Assembly (NCBI GenBank): GCA_046304755.1
Contig: JBKCDO010000100.1
Coordinates: forward strand, 1 to 13,731
Direction of reading: 5' to 3'
DNA length: 13,731 nt
Source of the DNA: JAIBBG01 sp046304755
GTDB lineage: Bacteria; Bacteroidota; Bacteroidia; Flavobacteriales_D; Sanyastnellaceae
In this document: in pieces, positions 7,852 through 13,731 of the stretch
Position numbering within the stretch: the stretch's first letter is position 1
Layout: every line of letters starts with the position of its first letter
The notes under the pieces: generated by a model
What the model was told of the DNA's origin: nothing
Seen by the model: only the letters and a program-made list of their open reading frames with translations
Databases searched by the model: none
Program-made: the position numbers and the translations under genes

Positions 7852-9204
7852 TTACTTCAAATTCTTGGCTAAATATTGTTGCACCTCGCGGATGCTTTTC
7901 GGCTTCAAAACGATTTCACCCTTTGGGTTTAAGAGGAAGAACGCCGGTGTGCGAGAAACACGGTAGTCCTTTGCCACAGGCGATTGAAAATCCTTCATGC
8001 CACAGACATTCGGAAAAGTAAATCCGCGCTCGGTTATGGCTTGCTTCCATGCCGCCTCACTGCGATCAATGGAAACACCTAAAATCTCAAATCCTTTTTT
8101 GTTCCAGGTGTTGTAGCATGCCGTCACTTCCGGTGCCTCGCCTTTGCAATGCTCGCAGAAGCTGCTCCAGAAAAGCACCAGGGTGTACTTCTTTGTCGCA
8201 GCGAGTTTCATCAGATCGATGTCCTCTGCGTTGCTACCTGTCATCGCGATATTCGGAGGCATGTGACCAATGGACAACCGCTCAATACTTTCAGCTGTGC
8301 TTTTTACTACGTTACTTATGTCGGCATCACCACACGCATCGCCGTTGATGTAGTTGTCGATGATATAAAGACAGACATTCTCCATGCTGCTTTCATAAAA
8401 TCCAACCAGCATTTGGTTGAGGGCAAAATCCAATATTGCGTCATTTTCCTTGGCGCGTTCGACCACAACCGAAATGCAGTTATAGAAACCACTTTCATTC
8501 CCTTTACTGAAGGCTCTCATAAAATTCTCGATACGATCGGTCAGGATTTTACTGCGGATGATGCTCACATCGCCAAAATCAATATTACTCCAGTATTTAT
8601 TGATGTCGGTCTTATTCGGCTCCTGCTTCCAATACAACAGTTTGGCGAGTTGTGTGCCCTCGTATTCTTTGATTAACGTGTTTTGCAAATCGAGCAGTTC
8701 TTTCTCCTTCGCCGCAACCGTGGCATCGAATGTTGCCTTCTGGTCCGGGTTTTTAGCACCGCCTACACGGGCGTCTTTAATAGCCTTCAACAAAGCCGGC
8801 TCCTGTTGCATGTAACGCCCCCAGCCTTGATTCTCCCGCGAGTTTTCCGAAGTCATGCTGTTCTCGAGTTTCGCTGACGTGAATCGAAGAGCAATGTCCT
8901 TCTCCACCGGGTTTAAAATCACCGGGCACATGTTATTCTCGTGCAAACCAATCATGTAAATGCCGAGTTCCACTTCCCGTTCAGGAAAAACAAACGCGCC
9001 ATTGGTGATGAGGGCGCTATCGATTTTGGTCACGGACCTTCCAAAGGATTCGAAGAGATACAAACGACCGGTCTTCATGGCGCTGAGGGTTCCACTCACC
9101 TTTACGATCCCTTTGACCGCGGGGCGTTGGAGTGAATCGGAATCGGAGGCAAATGCGTTTAATAGCAGTGTTGTCAGGCACAACAAGAGGGTCATTTTCT
9201 TCAT
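7852..9204 (-). CDS. Envelope thioredoxin-like protein (DUF4369 + DUF5106-like + TlpA/AhpC-type thioredoxin)
   Basis: Exported thiol-disulfide protein, 450 residues from the start chosen. A signal peptide (MKKMTLLLCLTTLLLNAFA) is followed by a beta-rich N-terminal region of roughly 100 residues (VKVSGTLSAMKTGRLYLFES) resembling DUF4369. Next is a helical middle region whose KYWSNIDFGDVSIIRSKIL segment resembles DUF5106. The C-terminal thioredoxin domain has VLFWSSFCEHC with the CxxC pair at Cys350 and Cys353 and a cis-proline in SRTPAFFLLNPKGE near 420. Such proteins reduce or oxidise envelope cysteines in Bacteroidota; the partner is unknown here. The MKK ATG at 9204 is preferred over an ATG at 9210 and a TTG at 9225 because it leaves a plausible leader after the promoter at 9223-9251. 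It is divergent from the gene at 9368. Confidence 0.87.
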   Translation of the reverse strand: MKKMTLLLCLTTLLLNAFASDSDSLQRPAVKGIVKVSGTLSAMKTGRLYLFESFGRSVTKIDSALITNGAFVFPEREVELGIYMIGLHENNMCPVILNPVEKDIALRFTSAKLENSMTSENSRENQGWGRYMQQEPALLKAIKDARVGGAKNPDQKATFDATVAAKEKELLDLQNTLIKEYEGTQLAKLLYWKQEPNKTDINKYWSNIDFGDVSIIRSKILTDRIENFMRAFSKGNESGFYNCISVVVERAKENDAILDFALNQMLVGFYESSMENVCLYIIDNYINGDACGDADISNVVKSTAESIERLSIGHMPPNIAMTGSNAEDIDLMKLAATKKYTLVLFWSSFCEHCKGEAPEVTACYNTWNKKGFEILGVSIDRSEAAWKQAITERGFTFPNVCGMKDFQSPVAKDYRVSRTPAFFLLNPKGEIVLKPKSIREVQQYLAKNLK

Positions 9205-9222
9205 GGTCATAAGATAATGGAG

Positions 9223-9251
9223 CAAAAATAAGCGGTTGGAAATATTTCAAA
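9223..9251 (-). promoter_or_regulatory. Promoter of the thioredoxin-like gene
   Basis: On the minus strand TTTG (9251-9248), a 17-base spacer, then TATTTTTG (9230-9223), an exact fit to the Bacteroidota pattern TTTG...TAnnTTTG. The box ends 18 bases before the ATG at 9204, giving a leader of roughly 10-15 bases. Confidence 0.65.
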
Positions 9252-9266
9252 AGCCACTCGACAGTG

Positions 9267-9294
9267 TTGCAGCAAGCAAGGGGCGTTAACTTTG
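9267..9294 (+). promoter_or_regulatory. Promoter of the unknown 192-residue gene
   Basis: TTG (9267-9269), 17-base spacer, then TAACTTTG (9287-9294), matching the -33 and -7 elements used in this phylum. It points away from the promoter at 9223-9251, with the two -33 elements about 15 bases apart. The ATG at 9368 is 73 bases downstream, so the leader would be about 65 bases, longer than for the other genes here. Confidence 0.6.
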
Positions 9295-9367
9295 TCGCGG
9301 CGGCCGACCGCGTTGATAAAAATCAGGCCAAAGTGCGAAACCTCTCCCAATCCCATCCGTAACCGAA

Positions 9368-9946
9368 ATGACTAATATGACGATGCAAATGGCTATGGAA
9401 CTGCTGGGATTAAATCCTTCCGATGATAAAGAAACGATTCGCGAACAAATTGAATTACTGCTCTTTGATTTCAAAAAGGAAATCCTGAGCAAATACATGG
9501 TACCTACACTGCTGCGCAAAAAGCAGGAACCATTGAACACGCTCATTCATGCGGAATCACTGGCCGCGCCGTTGTCGCTCGAAGAAGCGTGTGAAGAAAA
9601 ACCAAAAGAGTGGAATTCTCTTCCGGCGAATCGCATTGAATTTCTAGAGAACTACGAGCAACATCTTAGTGAACTGAAACTTCAGCTTACACAAACCAAC
9701 TCTTTCGCAGCACTCAAGCCGATTATGAACGCGCTCATACTGGCGCAGGAGTATTACATGGCACTCTTCAAAATGCTCTTTAATGAATACGCGGAAGCAC
9801 TGCCGGAGGAAGTCAATTCGAGGGAAATGATCGATACCGGAAAACTCTTACAAGCGCTGAAATCAGGACCGATTGACAATAAAATAGCGTGGGCTATTGA
9901 ACGTGAACTCACACGTATTGATCGCATCTCCAGGCTCACCGTTTAG
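9368..9946 (+). CDS. Unknown helical protein, 192 residues
   Basis: I do not recognise this protein. It has no signal peptide or membrane segment, so it is probably cytoplasmic. Predicted from composition it is almost entirely alpha-helical: LGLNPSDDKETIREQIELL at 13-31, FLENYEQHLSELKLQL near 91-106, a hydrophobic helix IMNALILAQEYYMALFKMLF near 119-138, and a charged C-terminal helix AWAIERELTRIDRISRL. Acidic and lysine residues alternate, suggesting helical-bundle packing or protein binding. No catalytic or metal-binding pattern is evident. Further in-frame ATGs at codons 4, 8 and 10 make the exact start uncertain by up to nine residues. It has its own promoter, is divergent from the thioredoxin-like gene, and converges on the ABC permease with five bases between the stops. 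Codon use looks like that of its neighbours, so it is likely a real, native gene. Confidence 0.75.
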   Translation: MTNMTMQMAMELLGLNPSDDKETIREQIELLLFDFKKEILSKYMVPTLLRKKQEPLNTLIHAESLAAPLSLEEACEEKPKEWNSLPANRIEFLENYEQHLSELKLQLTQTNSFAALKPIMNALILAQEYYMALFKMLFNEYAEALPEEVNSREMIDTGKLLQALKSGPIDNKIAWAIERELTRIDRISRLTV

Positions 9947-9951
9947 GCTGA

Positions 9952-11193
9952 TTATTCATAGCGCAGGGCTTCGATTGGATCTAAGAGCGCCGCTTTACGC
10001 GCAGGATAGTAACCGCTCACCACACTTACAAAAAAGCAAATGGTGACCCCAATGAAAATCCAGGCCCAGGGCACCGTGAAGCTTGTACCTACAAAAAGAG
10101 AAACCACGTTGCCCGCCAATATTCCGAGAAAAATTCCAACAACTCCCCCGAGCTGTCCGATCATAATAGACTCAATCAAAAACTGAGAACGAATGGTTGC
10201 CGCGCTGGCACCAATCGCCTTGCGGGTGCCGATTTCACGCGTTCGCTCTGTTACCGACACCAGCATAATATTCATCAAACCAATGGCAGCACCCAGTAAG
10301 GTAATCACACCAATGATGGACGCTCCAATGGTGATATTCGATGTCAGATCATTCAGGTCACGCGCAATCTGATCACTCTTGAATAGCTCAAATGAGTCAT
10401 CCTCGCCGGGCATATTGCCGCGTATGGCTCGCATGAGCCCTCTGGCCTCGTCCATGGCCGCATCCAATTTTTTCACATCATTCACTCGCACATTTAAGGT
10501 AAACTCCGTGTCTTTGGTGGCCATGTTTTTGCGCACATTTCCAACCGGCACCAAACACTGATTATCGCCCGACATCCCGAACGTATTGCCCTTGCTGGCC
10601 ATGGCGCCTATCACTTCATACCGATAGCTGCCGATAAAAACTTCCCTGCCAATGGGATTATTCTCTTCAAATAATTTAGTTACCACATCACTGCCTAAAA
10701 TGACCACATTCGAACCGTTGGTCATTTCGCCTTCGCTGAAATTCCGTCCTGAAGCCAACTCATAACCGGAGAGCTCCAGATACGTCGGTTCACAGCCCAA
10801 CACCCGAATATTCGGATTCGATTTGATATTGTCGTGTCGCAAGGTTGCATTGAATGAACCCAGTGAGGTCATTGAAACCGTTGCATCCCAATCCAATTCC
10901 TTGGTGAATCGCTGCGCTTGTATATAGGTAATCGGCTCATTCTTGCGCTCCGCTCTTCCATTGCGCCCGCCCAAGTAGCCTGCGCGCAAGGTGAAGGTGT
11001 TACTCCCCAATCGTGAAAACTCCTTGTTGACCTTATTCTCCAGCGCCTGTGTGGCTGTTATCATCGCCACCAGAGCCATAATCCCGAGCGCGATGATGCT
11101 CACCGTAATAATCGCACGCAGCCGTTGGCTACCGATAGCCAACCAGGCAATGCGGATATTTTCGCGTGTAGCAGGAGAAAACAGGCGTCTCAT
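9952..11193 (-). CDS. ABC transporter permease, MacB/FtsX family
   Basis: Inner-membrane permease subunit of a MacB-type ABC exporter or mechanotransmission system. It has 413 residues, normal for the family. The topology is classical: a cytoplasmic N-terminus (MRRLFSPATRENIRIAWLAI, amphipathic), TM1 near 27-48 (IIALGIMALVAMI), a periplasmic MacB core of about 230 residues (motifs VLGCEPTYLELSGYELASGR and NPIGREVFIG), then three TM helices near 290-313, 339-368 and 375-394. The coupling segment TERTREIGTRKAIGA lies near 315-330, and the family-typical end is GYYPARKAALLDPIEALRYE. No ATPase or membrane-fusion partner is found next to it, so the partner must be encoded elsewhere. The substrate is unknown. 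The ATG at 11193 is the first in frame after a short, AT-poor gap. Confidence 0.93.
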   Translation of the reverse strand: MRRLFSPATRENIRIAWLAIGSQRLRAIITVSIIALGIMALVAMITATQALENKVNKEFSRLGSNTFTLRAGYLGGRNGRAERKNEPITYIQAQRFTKELDWDATVSMTSLGSFNATLRHDNIKSNPNIRVLGCEPTYLELSGYELASGRNFSEGEMTNGSNVVILGSDVVTKLFEENNPIGREVFIGSYRYEVIGAMASKGNTFGMSGDNQCLVPVGNVRKNMATKDTEFTLNVRVNDVKKLDAAMDEARGLMRAIRGNMPGEDDSFELFKSDQIARDLNDLTSNITIGASIIGVITLLGAAIGLMNIMLVSVTERTREIGTRKAIGASAATIRSQFLIESIMIGQLGGVVGIFLGILAGNVVSLFVGTSFTVPWAWIFIGVTICFFVSVVSGYYPARKAALLDPIEALRYE

Positions 11194-11200
11194 GATTGCG

Positions 11201-11229
11201 TAAAACTACACTACAAGCGACCTCGCCAA
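11201..11229 (-). promoter_or_regulatory. Weak candidate promoter of the ABC permease
   Basis: On the minus strand TTG (11229-11227), an 18-base spacer, then TAGTTTTA (11208-11201), one mismatch from TAnnTTTG. The box ends only seven bases before the ATG at 11193, so the transcript would be nearly leaderless. Spacing fits; the mismatch and short leader keep confidence low. Confidence 0.25.
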
Positions 11230-11235
11230 CCATGG

Positions 11236-11264
11236 CAGTTGAGATTAATCCTAATTAACAGTTG
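11236..11264. repeat. Inverted repeat flanked by CAGTTG direct repeats
   Basis: TTAAT-CCTA-ATTAA (11245-11258) is an inverted repeat with a 4-base centre. It is flanked by CAGTTG at 11236-11241 and 11259-11264. It lies upstream of the trxB -33 element and of the permease promoter candidate, where an operator could act on either gene. Short AT-rich repeats arise by chance, so regulation is only a guess. Confidence 0.35.
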
Positions 11265-11280
11265 TGTCACATCAGCTACA

Positions 11281-11309
11281 TTGTGAACCTAACGTCGCAG
11301 GTATATTTG
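11281..11309 (+). promoter_or_regulatory. Promoter of trxB
   Basis: TTG (11281-11283), an 18-base spacer, then TATATTTG (11302-11309), an exact TAnnTTTG match. The ATG at 11328 follows 18 bases later. This is the clearest promoter in the window and should drive both trxB and the overlapping M15 peptidase gene. Confidence 0.7.
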
Positions 11310-11327
11310 CACCCATAAAATTTAGAG

Positions 11328-12281
11328 ATGATGGAAGCCAAAGAACACGTGAAATGCCTCATTATCGGGAGCGGTCCCGCCGGTTATACAGCTGCTATTT
11401 ACGCTGCTCGTGCAGATATGAAACCTGTTATGTACGAGGGTTCACAACCGGGAGGACAATTGATGGACACCACTGAGGTCGACAACTTCCCCGGATATCC
11501 GCAAGGCGTGAATGGCCCGGCGATGATGACGGATTTAAAAAATCAAGCACTTCGTTTTGATACCGACGTGCGCAGTGGCTGGGTGACCAAAGTGGACTTC
11601 ACAGGTCCAAAGCATTGGGTGGAAATCGACAATGGCAAGCACACCATCTCTGCTGATGCAGTCATCATCTCAACGGGCGCCAGTGCCAAGTGGCTTGGGC
11701 TTCCCAACGAAACCCGTTTGCGTGAACTTGGCGGCGGCGTCAGTGCATGCGCGGTATGCGACGGATTCTTTTATCGCAATCAGGATGTCGTGATTGTAGG
11801 CGCAGGCGACACTGCGGCAGAAGAAGCTACCTACCTGGCCAAACTCTGCAAGCAAGTGTATATGCTTGTTCGCGGCGATAAAATGCGTGCTTCCAAAGCC
11901 ATGCAGCACCGTGTAACCAGCACTCCAAACATTGAAGTGCTTTGGAATACTGAAACTGAAGATTTGCTCGGCGATCAGGGAGTGGAAGCCGTATTGGTGA
12001 AAAACCGTGTAACAGGCGAACAGCGCACGTTGAAGGCAACCGGGTTCTTCGTTGCCATTGGTCACAAGCCCAATACCGATGTGTTCAAGCCTTGGATCAA
12101 TACCGATGAAACCGGTTACATTCTCAATGTACCCGGATCATCCAAAACGAATATTGAAGGTGTTTTTGTAGCCGGCGATGCTGCTGATAAAACCTACCGT
12201 CAGGCGGTTACCGCTGCCGGCACAGGTTGCATGGCAGCCCTGGATTCAGAGCGCTACCTGGCTTCCAAAGGAATACACTGA
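11328..12281 (+). CDS. trxB: Thioredoxin-disulfide reductase
   Basis: Flavoprotein that passes electrons from NADPH through FAD and a redox cysteine pair to thioredoxin in the cytoplasm. The 317-residue length is normal. Seen: the FAD-binding GSGPAGYTAA at 14-23, GGQLMDTTEVDNFPG near 42-56, the catalytic CAVC at Cys141 and Cys144, the NADPH-domain GAGDTAAEEA at 158-167, and a C-terminal FAD motif GVFVAGDAADKTYRQAVTAAGTG (landmarks near 275-298). The motif that holds the NADPH 2'-phosphate, HRRxxxR in the E. coli enzyme, reads VRGDKMR at 181-187: the first arginine and the last are kept, but His becomes Val and the second Arg becomes Gly. The gene starts with two ATG codons in a row (11328, 11331). 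It has its own promoter, and its TGA overlaps the next gene's ATG by one base. Confidence 0.96.
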   Translation: MMEAKEHVKCLIIGSGPAGYTAAIYAARADMKPVMYEGSQPGGQLMDTTEVDNFPGYPQGVNGPAMMTDLKNQALRFDTDVRSGWVTKVDFTGPKHWVEIDNGKHTISADAVIISTGASAKWLGLPNETRLRELGGGVSACAVCDGFFYRNQDVVIVGAGDTAAEEATYLAKLCKQVYMLVRGDKMRASKAMQHRVTSTPNIEVLWNTETEDLLGDQGVEAVLVKNRVTGEQRTLKATGFFVAIGHKPNTDVFKPWINTDETGYILNVPGSSKTNIEGVFVAGDAADKTYRQAVTAAGTGCMAALDSERYLASKGIH

Positions 12282-13024
12282 TGTTGAAGCGCACCGTTCG
12301 ATGGCTGTTTTGGGTAGCTTTTGTAGCTTCCTTTCACAGCATTGGATATGCTGCCAACAACGCGATCGAAGATTCGCTTCCGCTATTTAGTCGAGAAGAC
12401 TTGCTGGGAAAATTCAATCCTGCCAAGCATCCCGACTTTCAGTTGATAGAGGCGCGCTATTCCACCAAGAGCGATATCTACCTGCGAAAAGAGGCGTACG
12501 CATCCTTCAAGCGCATGCACGCAGCAGCGATAAAAGATGGCGTAACGCTGACCATTATCTCAGCCACGCGCAACTTCGATGCACAGAAAGCCATCTGGGA
12601 GCGCAAATGGAAACGTCCGCAATACGAGGGCAAGTCAGATTTGGAGCGCATCACCGATATCATGAAATTCAGCAGTATGCCCGGCACCAGCAGGCATCAT
12701 TGGGGAACTGACATTGATATGAATAGCCTTGAACCCGGCTTTTTCAAGCAAGGAAAAGGCTTAATCATCTATCAGTGGCTTACCGCGCACGCCGCTGAGT
12801 TTGGATTCTATCAAACCTATACTTCCAAAAAGGACGGTCGCAGCGGATATGACGAAGAGGCCTGGCACTGGAGCTATATGCCGCTGGCAGGACCCCTGCT
12901 CGATGCCTACAATAAAACGATTACCTATTCCGATTTGACCGGATTTTCGGGATGCACCTCTGCTAATCAAGCACGTGTACTGGAAGACTTTGTGAATGGC
13001 ATTGCCTCTGAATTGAAGCCATAA
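12281..13024 (+). CDS. Secreted M15 family metallopeptidase (VanY-like D,D-carboxypeptidase)
   Basis: Zinc peptidase, probably cleaving D-Ala-D-Ala in peptidoglycan in the periplasm. It has 247 residues from the ATG at 12281. A signal peptide is present (MLKRTVRWLFWVAFVASFHS, cleavage likely near YAA). Zinc ligands follow the family pattern SxHxxGxxxD: His139 and Asp146 in SRHHWGTDID, then His196 in EEAWHWSYMPL, with Glu193 as the likely catalytic base. SATRNFDAQKAIW near 94-106 matches the substrate-binding segment. The ATG shares its A with the trxB stop (TGATG), so the two are probably translated together. A longer start at 12227 would lie inside trxB and hide the signal peptide. The stop codon at 13022-13024 abuts and partly overlaps the terminator stem. 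Confidence 0.92.
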   Translation: MLKRTVRWLFWVAFVASFHSIGYAANNAIEDSLPLFSREDLLGKFNPAKHPDFQLIEARYSTKSDIYLRKEAYASFKRMHAAAIKDGVTLTIISATRNFDAQKAIWERKWKRPQYEGKSDLERITDIMKFSSMPGTSRHHWGTDIDMNSLEPGFFKQGKGLIIYQWLTAHAAEFGFYQTYTSKKDGRSGYDEEAWHWSYMPLAGPLLDAYNKTITYSDLTGFSGCTSANQARVLEDFVNGIASELKP

Positions 13025-13051
13025 AAAAAAGGTCCTTTTCAGGACCTTTTT
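13023..13051. terminator. Bidirectional intrinsic terminator
   Basis: Stem AAAAAGGTCC / GGACCTTTTT with a 6-base loop (13036-13041). On the plus strand the GGACC arm is followed by TTTTT (ending the trxB-M15 transcript); on the minus strand the stem is followed by eight T residues (ending the tRNA-His transcript). The left arm overlaps the peptidase stop codon. Confidence 0.9.
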
Positions 13052-13058
13052 CATTTAG

Positions 13059-13132
13059 GGTGATCGATGGGGATCGAACCCACGACAACCAGAACCACAA
13101 TCTGGGGCTCTACCAACTGAGCTACGACCACC
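13059..13132 (-). tRNA. tRNA-His (anticodon GTG)
   Basis: A 74-base cloverleaf read from the minus strand, beginning GGTGGTCGTAGCTCAGTTGG. The acceptor stem pairs GTGGTCG with CGATCAC; the additional 5' G (position -1) faces the discriminator C73, the identity mark of tRNA-His. The anticodon arm is CCAGA-TTGTGGT-TCTGG, with anticodon GTG. The T arm carries GGTTCGATCC. No 3' CCA is encoded (the bases after C73 are CTA), so CCA must be added by the nucleotidyltransferase. It is transcribed toward the terminator at 13023-13051. Confidence 0.97.
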
Positions 13133-13148
13133 GTCTAAAATGCGGGTG

Positions 13149-13179
13149 CAAATTAAGTGTATTTTTTCTACAGAACCAA
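13149..13179 (-). promoter_or_regulatory. Candidate promoter of tRNA-His
   Basis: On the minus strand TTG (13179-13177), a 20-base spacer, then TTAATTTG (13156-13149), one mismatch from TAnnTTTG. It ends 16 bases before the tRNA 5' end, leaving a short leader for RNase P to remove. The spacing and position fit; the mismatch keeps this tentative. Confidence 0.4.
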
Positions 13180-13229
13180 CAAGAAAATCATGTAATCGTT
13201 TGCGCTTAGATTGCAGCCACCAAATTGTT

Positions 13230-13731
13230 GTGAGCAGTAAGCGCCTCTCCATACTATTTACCTCGGGCTGGTATCCCAGCAAAGCGCATAATACGCTGGG
13301 CAACTTCGTGCAACGCCATGCCGAGGCCGTTGCAACACGCTGTGATGTGTGGGTGTTATACGTAGCCTCAATGCCACAGTGGCAAGGCCCTCCCAAAATA
13401 GAAGAGCACAGCGAGAAAAACGTGCATACCGTCATCGTGTATTGCAAGCCCGGATTCTTCGCCAAACGAAAAGCGTTCATGAAAGGTGTCTACCATCTTA
13501 TTCGTTCCAAAAAAATTCAGTTTGATATCGTCCACCACAATGTGCTTTGGCCTCATGGGTGGCAGCCGCGATGGCTTCACAGTAAATTCAATTTGCCTTA
13601 CATCGTAACCGAGCATTGGACAGGCTACGACCCTATCAACGCCAACAAACGCAATCCGCTTCTGCTGTGGATGTCGAAGTTCGGAGCACGGAAAGCGTCG
13701 TTTTTGTGTCCCGTCACACACGACCTGCAAC
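13230..13731 (+). CDS. Glycosyltransferase (family 4-like), 3' end missing
   Basis: The N-terminal 167 codons of a sugar transferase, cut by the right edge. After the GTG start the protein reads (M)SSKRLSILFTSGWYPSKAHN, then TLGNFVQRHAEAVA: a hydrophobic beta-strand, then the SGWYPS...GNF(V/I)xRHAEA pattern of N-terminal GT4 domains. Further on come FDIVHHNVLWPHGWQPRWL and LPYIVTEHWTGYDP (residues about 105-142), matching the acceptor/donor cleft helices of the same family, and CPVTHDLQ at the edge. These enzymes commonly act in polysaccharide or glycan synthesis at the cytoplasmic face; the sugar cannot be told. The frame is open back to an ATG at 13140 beside the tRNA, but the residues between look unlike the family, so GTG at 13230 is preferred. 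It is not co-oriented with the tRNA. Confidence 0.88.
   Translation, partial: MSSKRLSILFTSGWYPSKAHNTLGNFVQRHAEAVATRCDVWVLYVASMPQWQGPPKIEEHSEKNVHTVIVYCKPGFFAKRKAFMKGVYHLIRSKKIQFDIVHHNVLWPHGWQPRWLHSKFNLPYIVTEHWTGYDPINANKRNPLLLWMSKFGARKASFLCPVTHDLQ

Noticed and set aside
13055..13480. Minus-strand open frame of 141 codons across the tRNA and the glycosyltransferase start
   Set aside because: It runs through tRNA-His and is antisense to a clear glycosyltransferase; its protein resembles nothing and is best explained as a shadow.
13368..13730. Minus-strand open frame of 120 codons at the right edge
   Set aside because: It is antisense to the glycosyltransferase, whose plus-strand translation has strong family motifs.
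1..13731. CRISPR arrays, insertion sequences, toxin-antitoxin pairs, phage genes or defence systems
   Set aside because: No regularly spaced repeats, transposase motifs, integrase motifs or defence-type domains were seen on either strand.

Overview
The window is a piece of chromosome from a member of the Bacteroidota, probably a Flavobacteriales-like lineage; the family cannot be fixed from this window alone. The reasons are: the gene order bamD-rpoZ-coaBC-DUF4835(PorD)-recN, which I know as a conserved Bacteroidota cluster; an envelope thioredoxin of the DUF4369/DUF5106 type; and several upstream sequences matching the phylum's promoter pattern (TTG/TTTG about 17-20 bases before TAnnTTTG) with no clear Shine-Dalgarno sequences. 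The window is densely coding, has no gene-free stretch over 300 bases, and shows no insertion sequence, CRISPR array, phage gene or other mobile element.

Layout. (1) 3-1391, plus strand: asparaginyl-tRNA synthetase, cut by the left edge. (2) 1394-6393, minus strand: a five-gene operon read as bamD (outer-membrane protein insertion lipoprotein), rpoZ (RNA polymerase omega), coaBC (coenzyme A synthesis), a DUF4835/PorD secretion-related protein, and recN (DNA repair). Spacing is very tight (a 4-base overlap, then gaps of 65, 1 and 15 bases). A strong hairpin sits in the only sizeable gap, between rpoZ and coaBC. (3) 6526-7850, plus strand: a PLP enzyme of the alpha-oxoamine synthase family (serine palmitoyltransferase/KBL/AONS type) that appears to start with UUG, has its own promoter and ends at a two-way terminator. 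(4) 7852-9204, minus strand: a periplasmic thioredoxin-like protein. It is divergent from (5) 9368-9946, plus strand, an unrecognised helical protein; the two have back-to-back promoters. (6) 9952-11193, minus strand: a MacB/FtsX-type ABC transporter permease without its ATPase in the window. (7) 11281-13024, plus strand: thioredoxin reductase followed, with a 1-base overlap, by a secreted M15 (VanY-like) peptidase, ending at a two-way terminator. (8) 13059-13132, minus strand: tRNA-His(GTG), which shares that terminator. (9) 13230 to the right edge, plus strand: the N-terminal part of a family-4-type glycosyltransferase.

Taken together, this is mostly housekeeping and envelope biology: translation (asnS, tRNA-His), transcription (rpoZ), cofactor supply (coaBC), DNA repair (recN), outer-membrane assembly and secretion (bamD, PorD), possible sphingolipid or amino-ketone synthesis, periplasmic thiol chemistry, cell-wall trimming and surface glycosylation. 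I found no convincing new multi-gene system. The most worthwhile leads are the hairpin inside the operon, the altered CoaC and TrxB motif residues, the unknown 192-residue protein with its divergent promoter pair, and the trxB-peptidase coupling.
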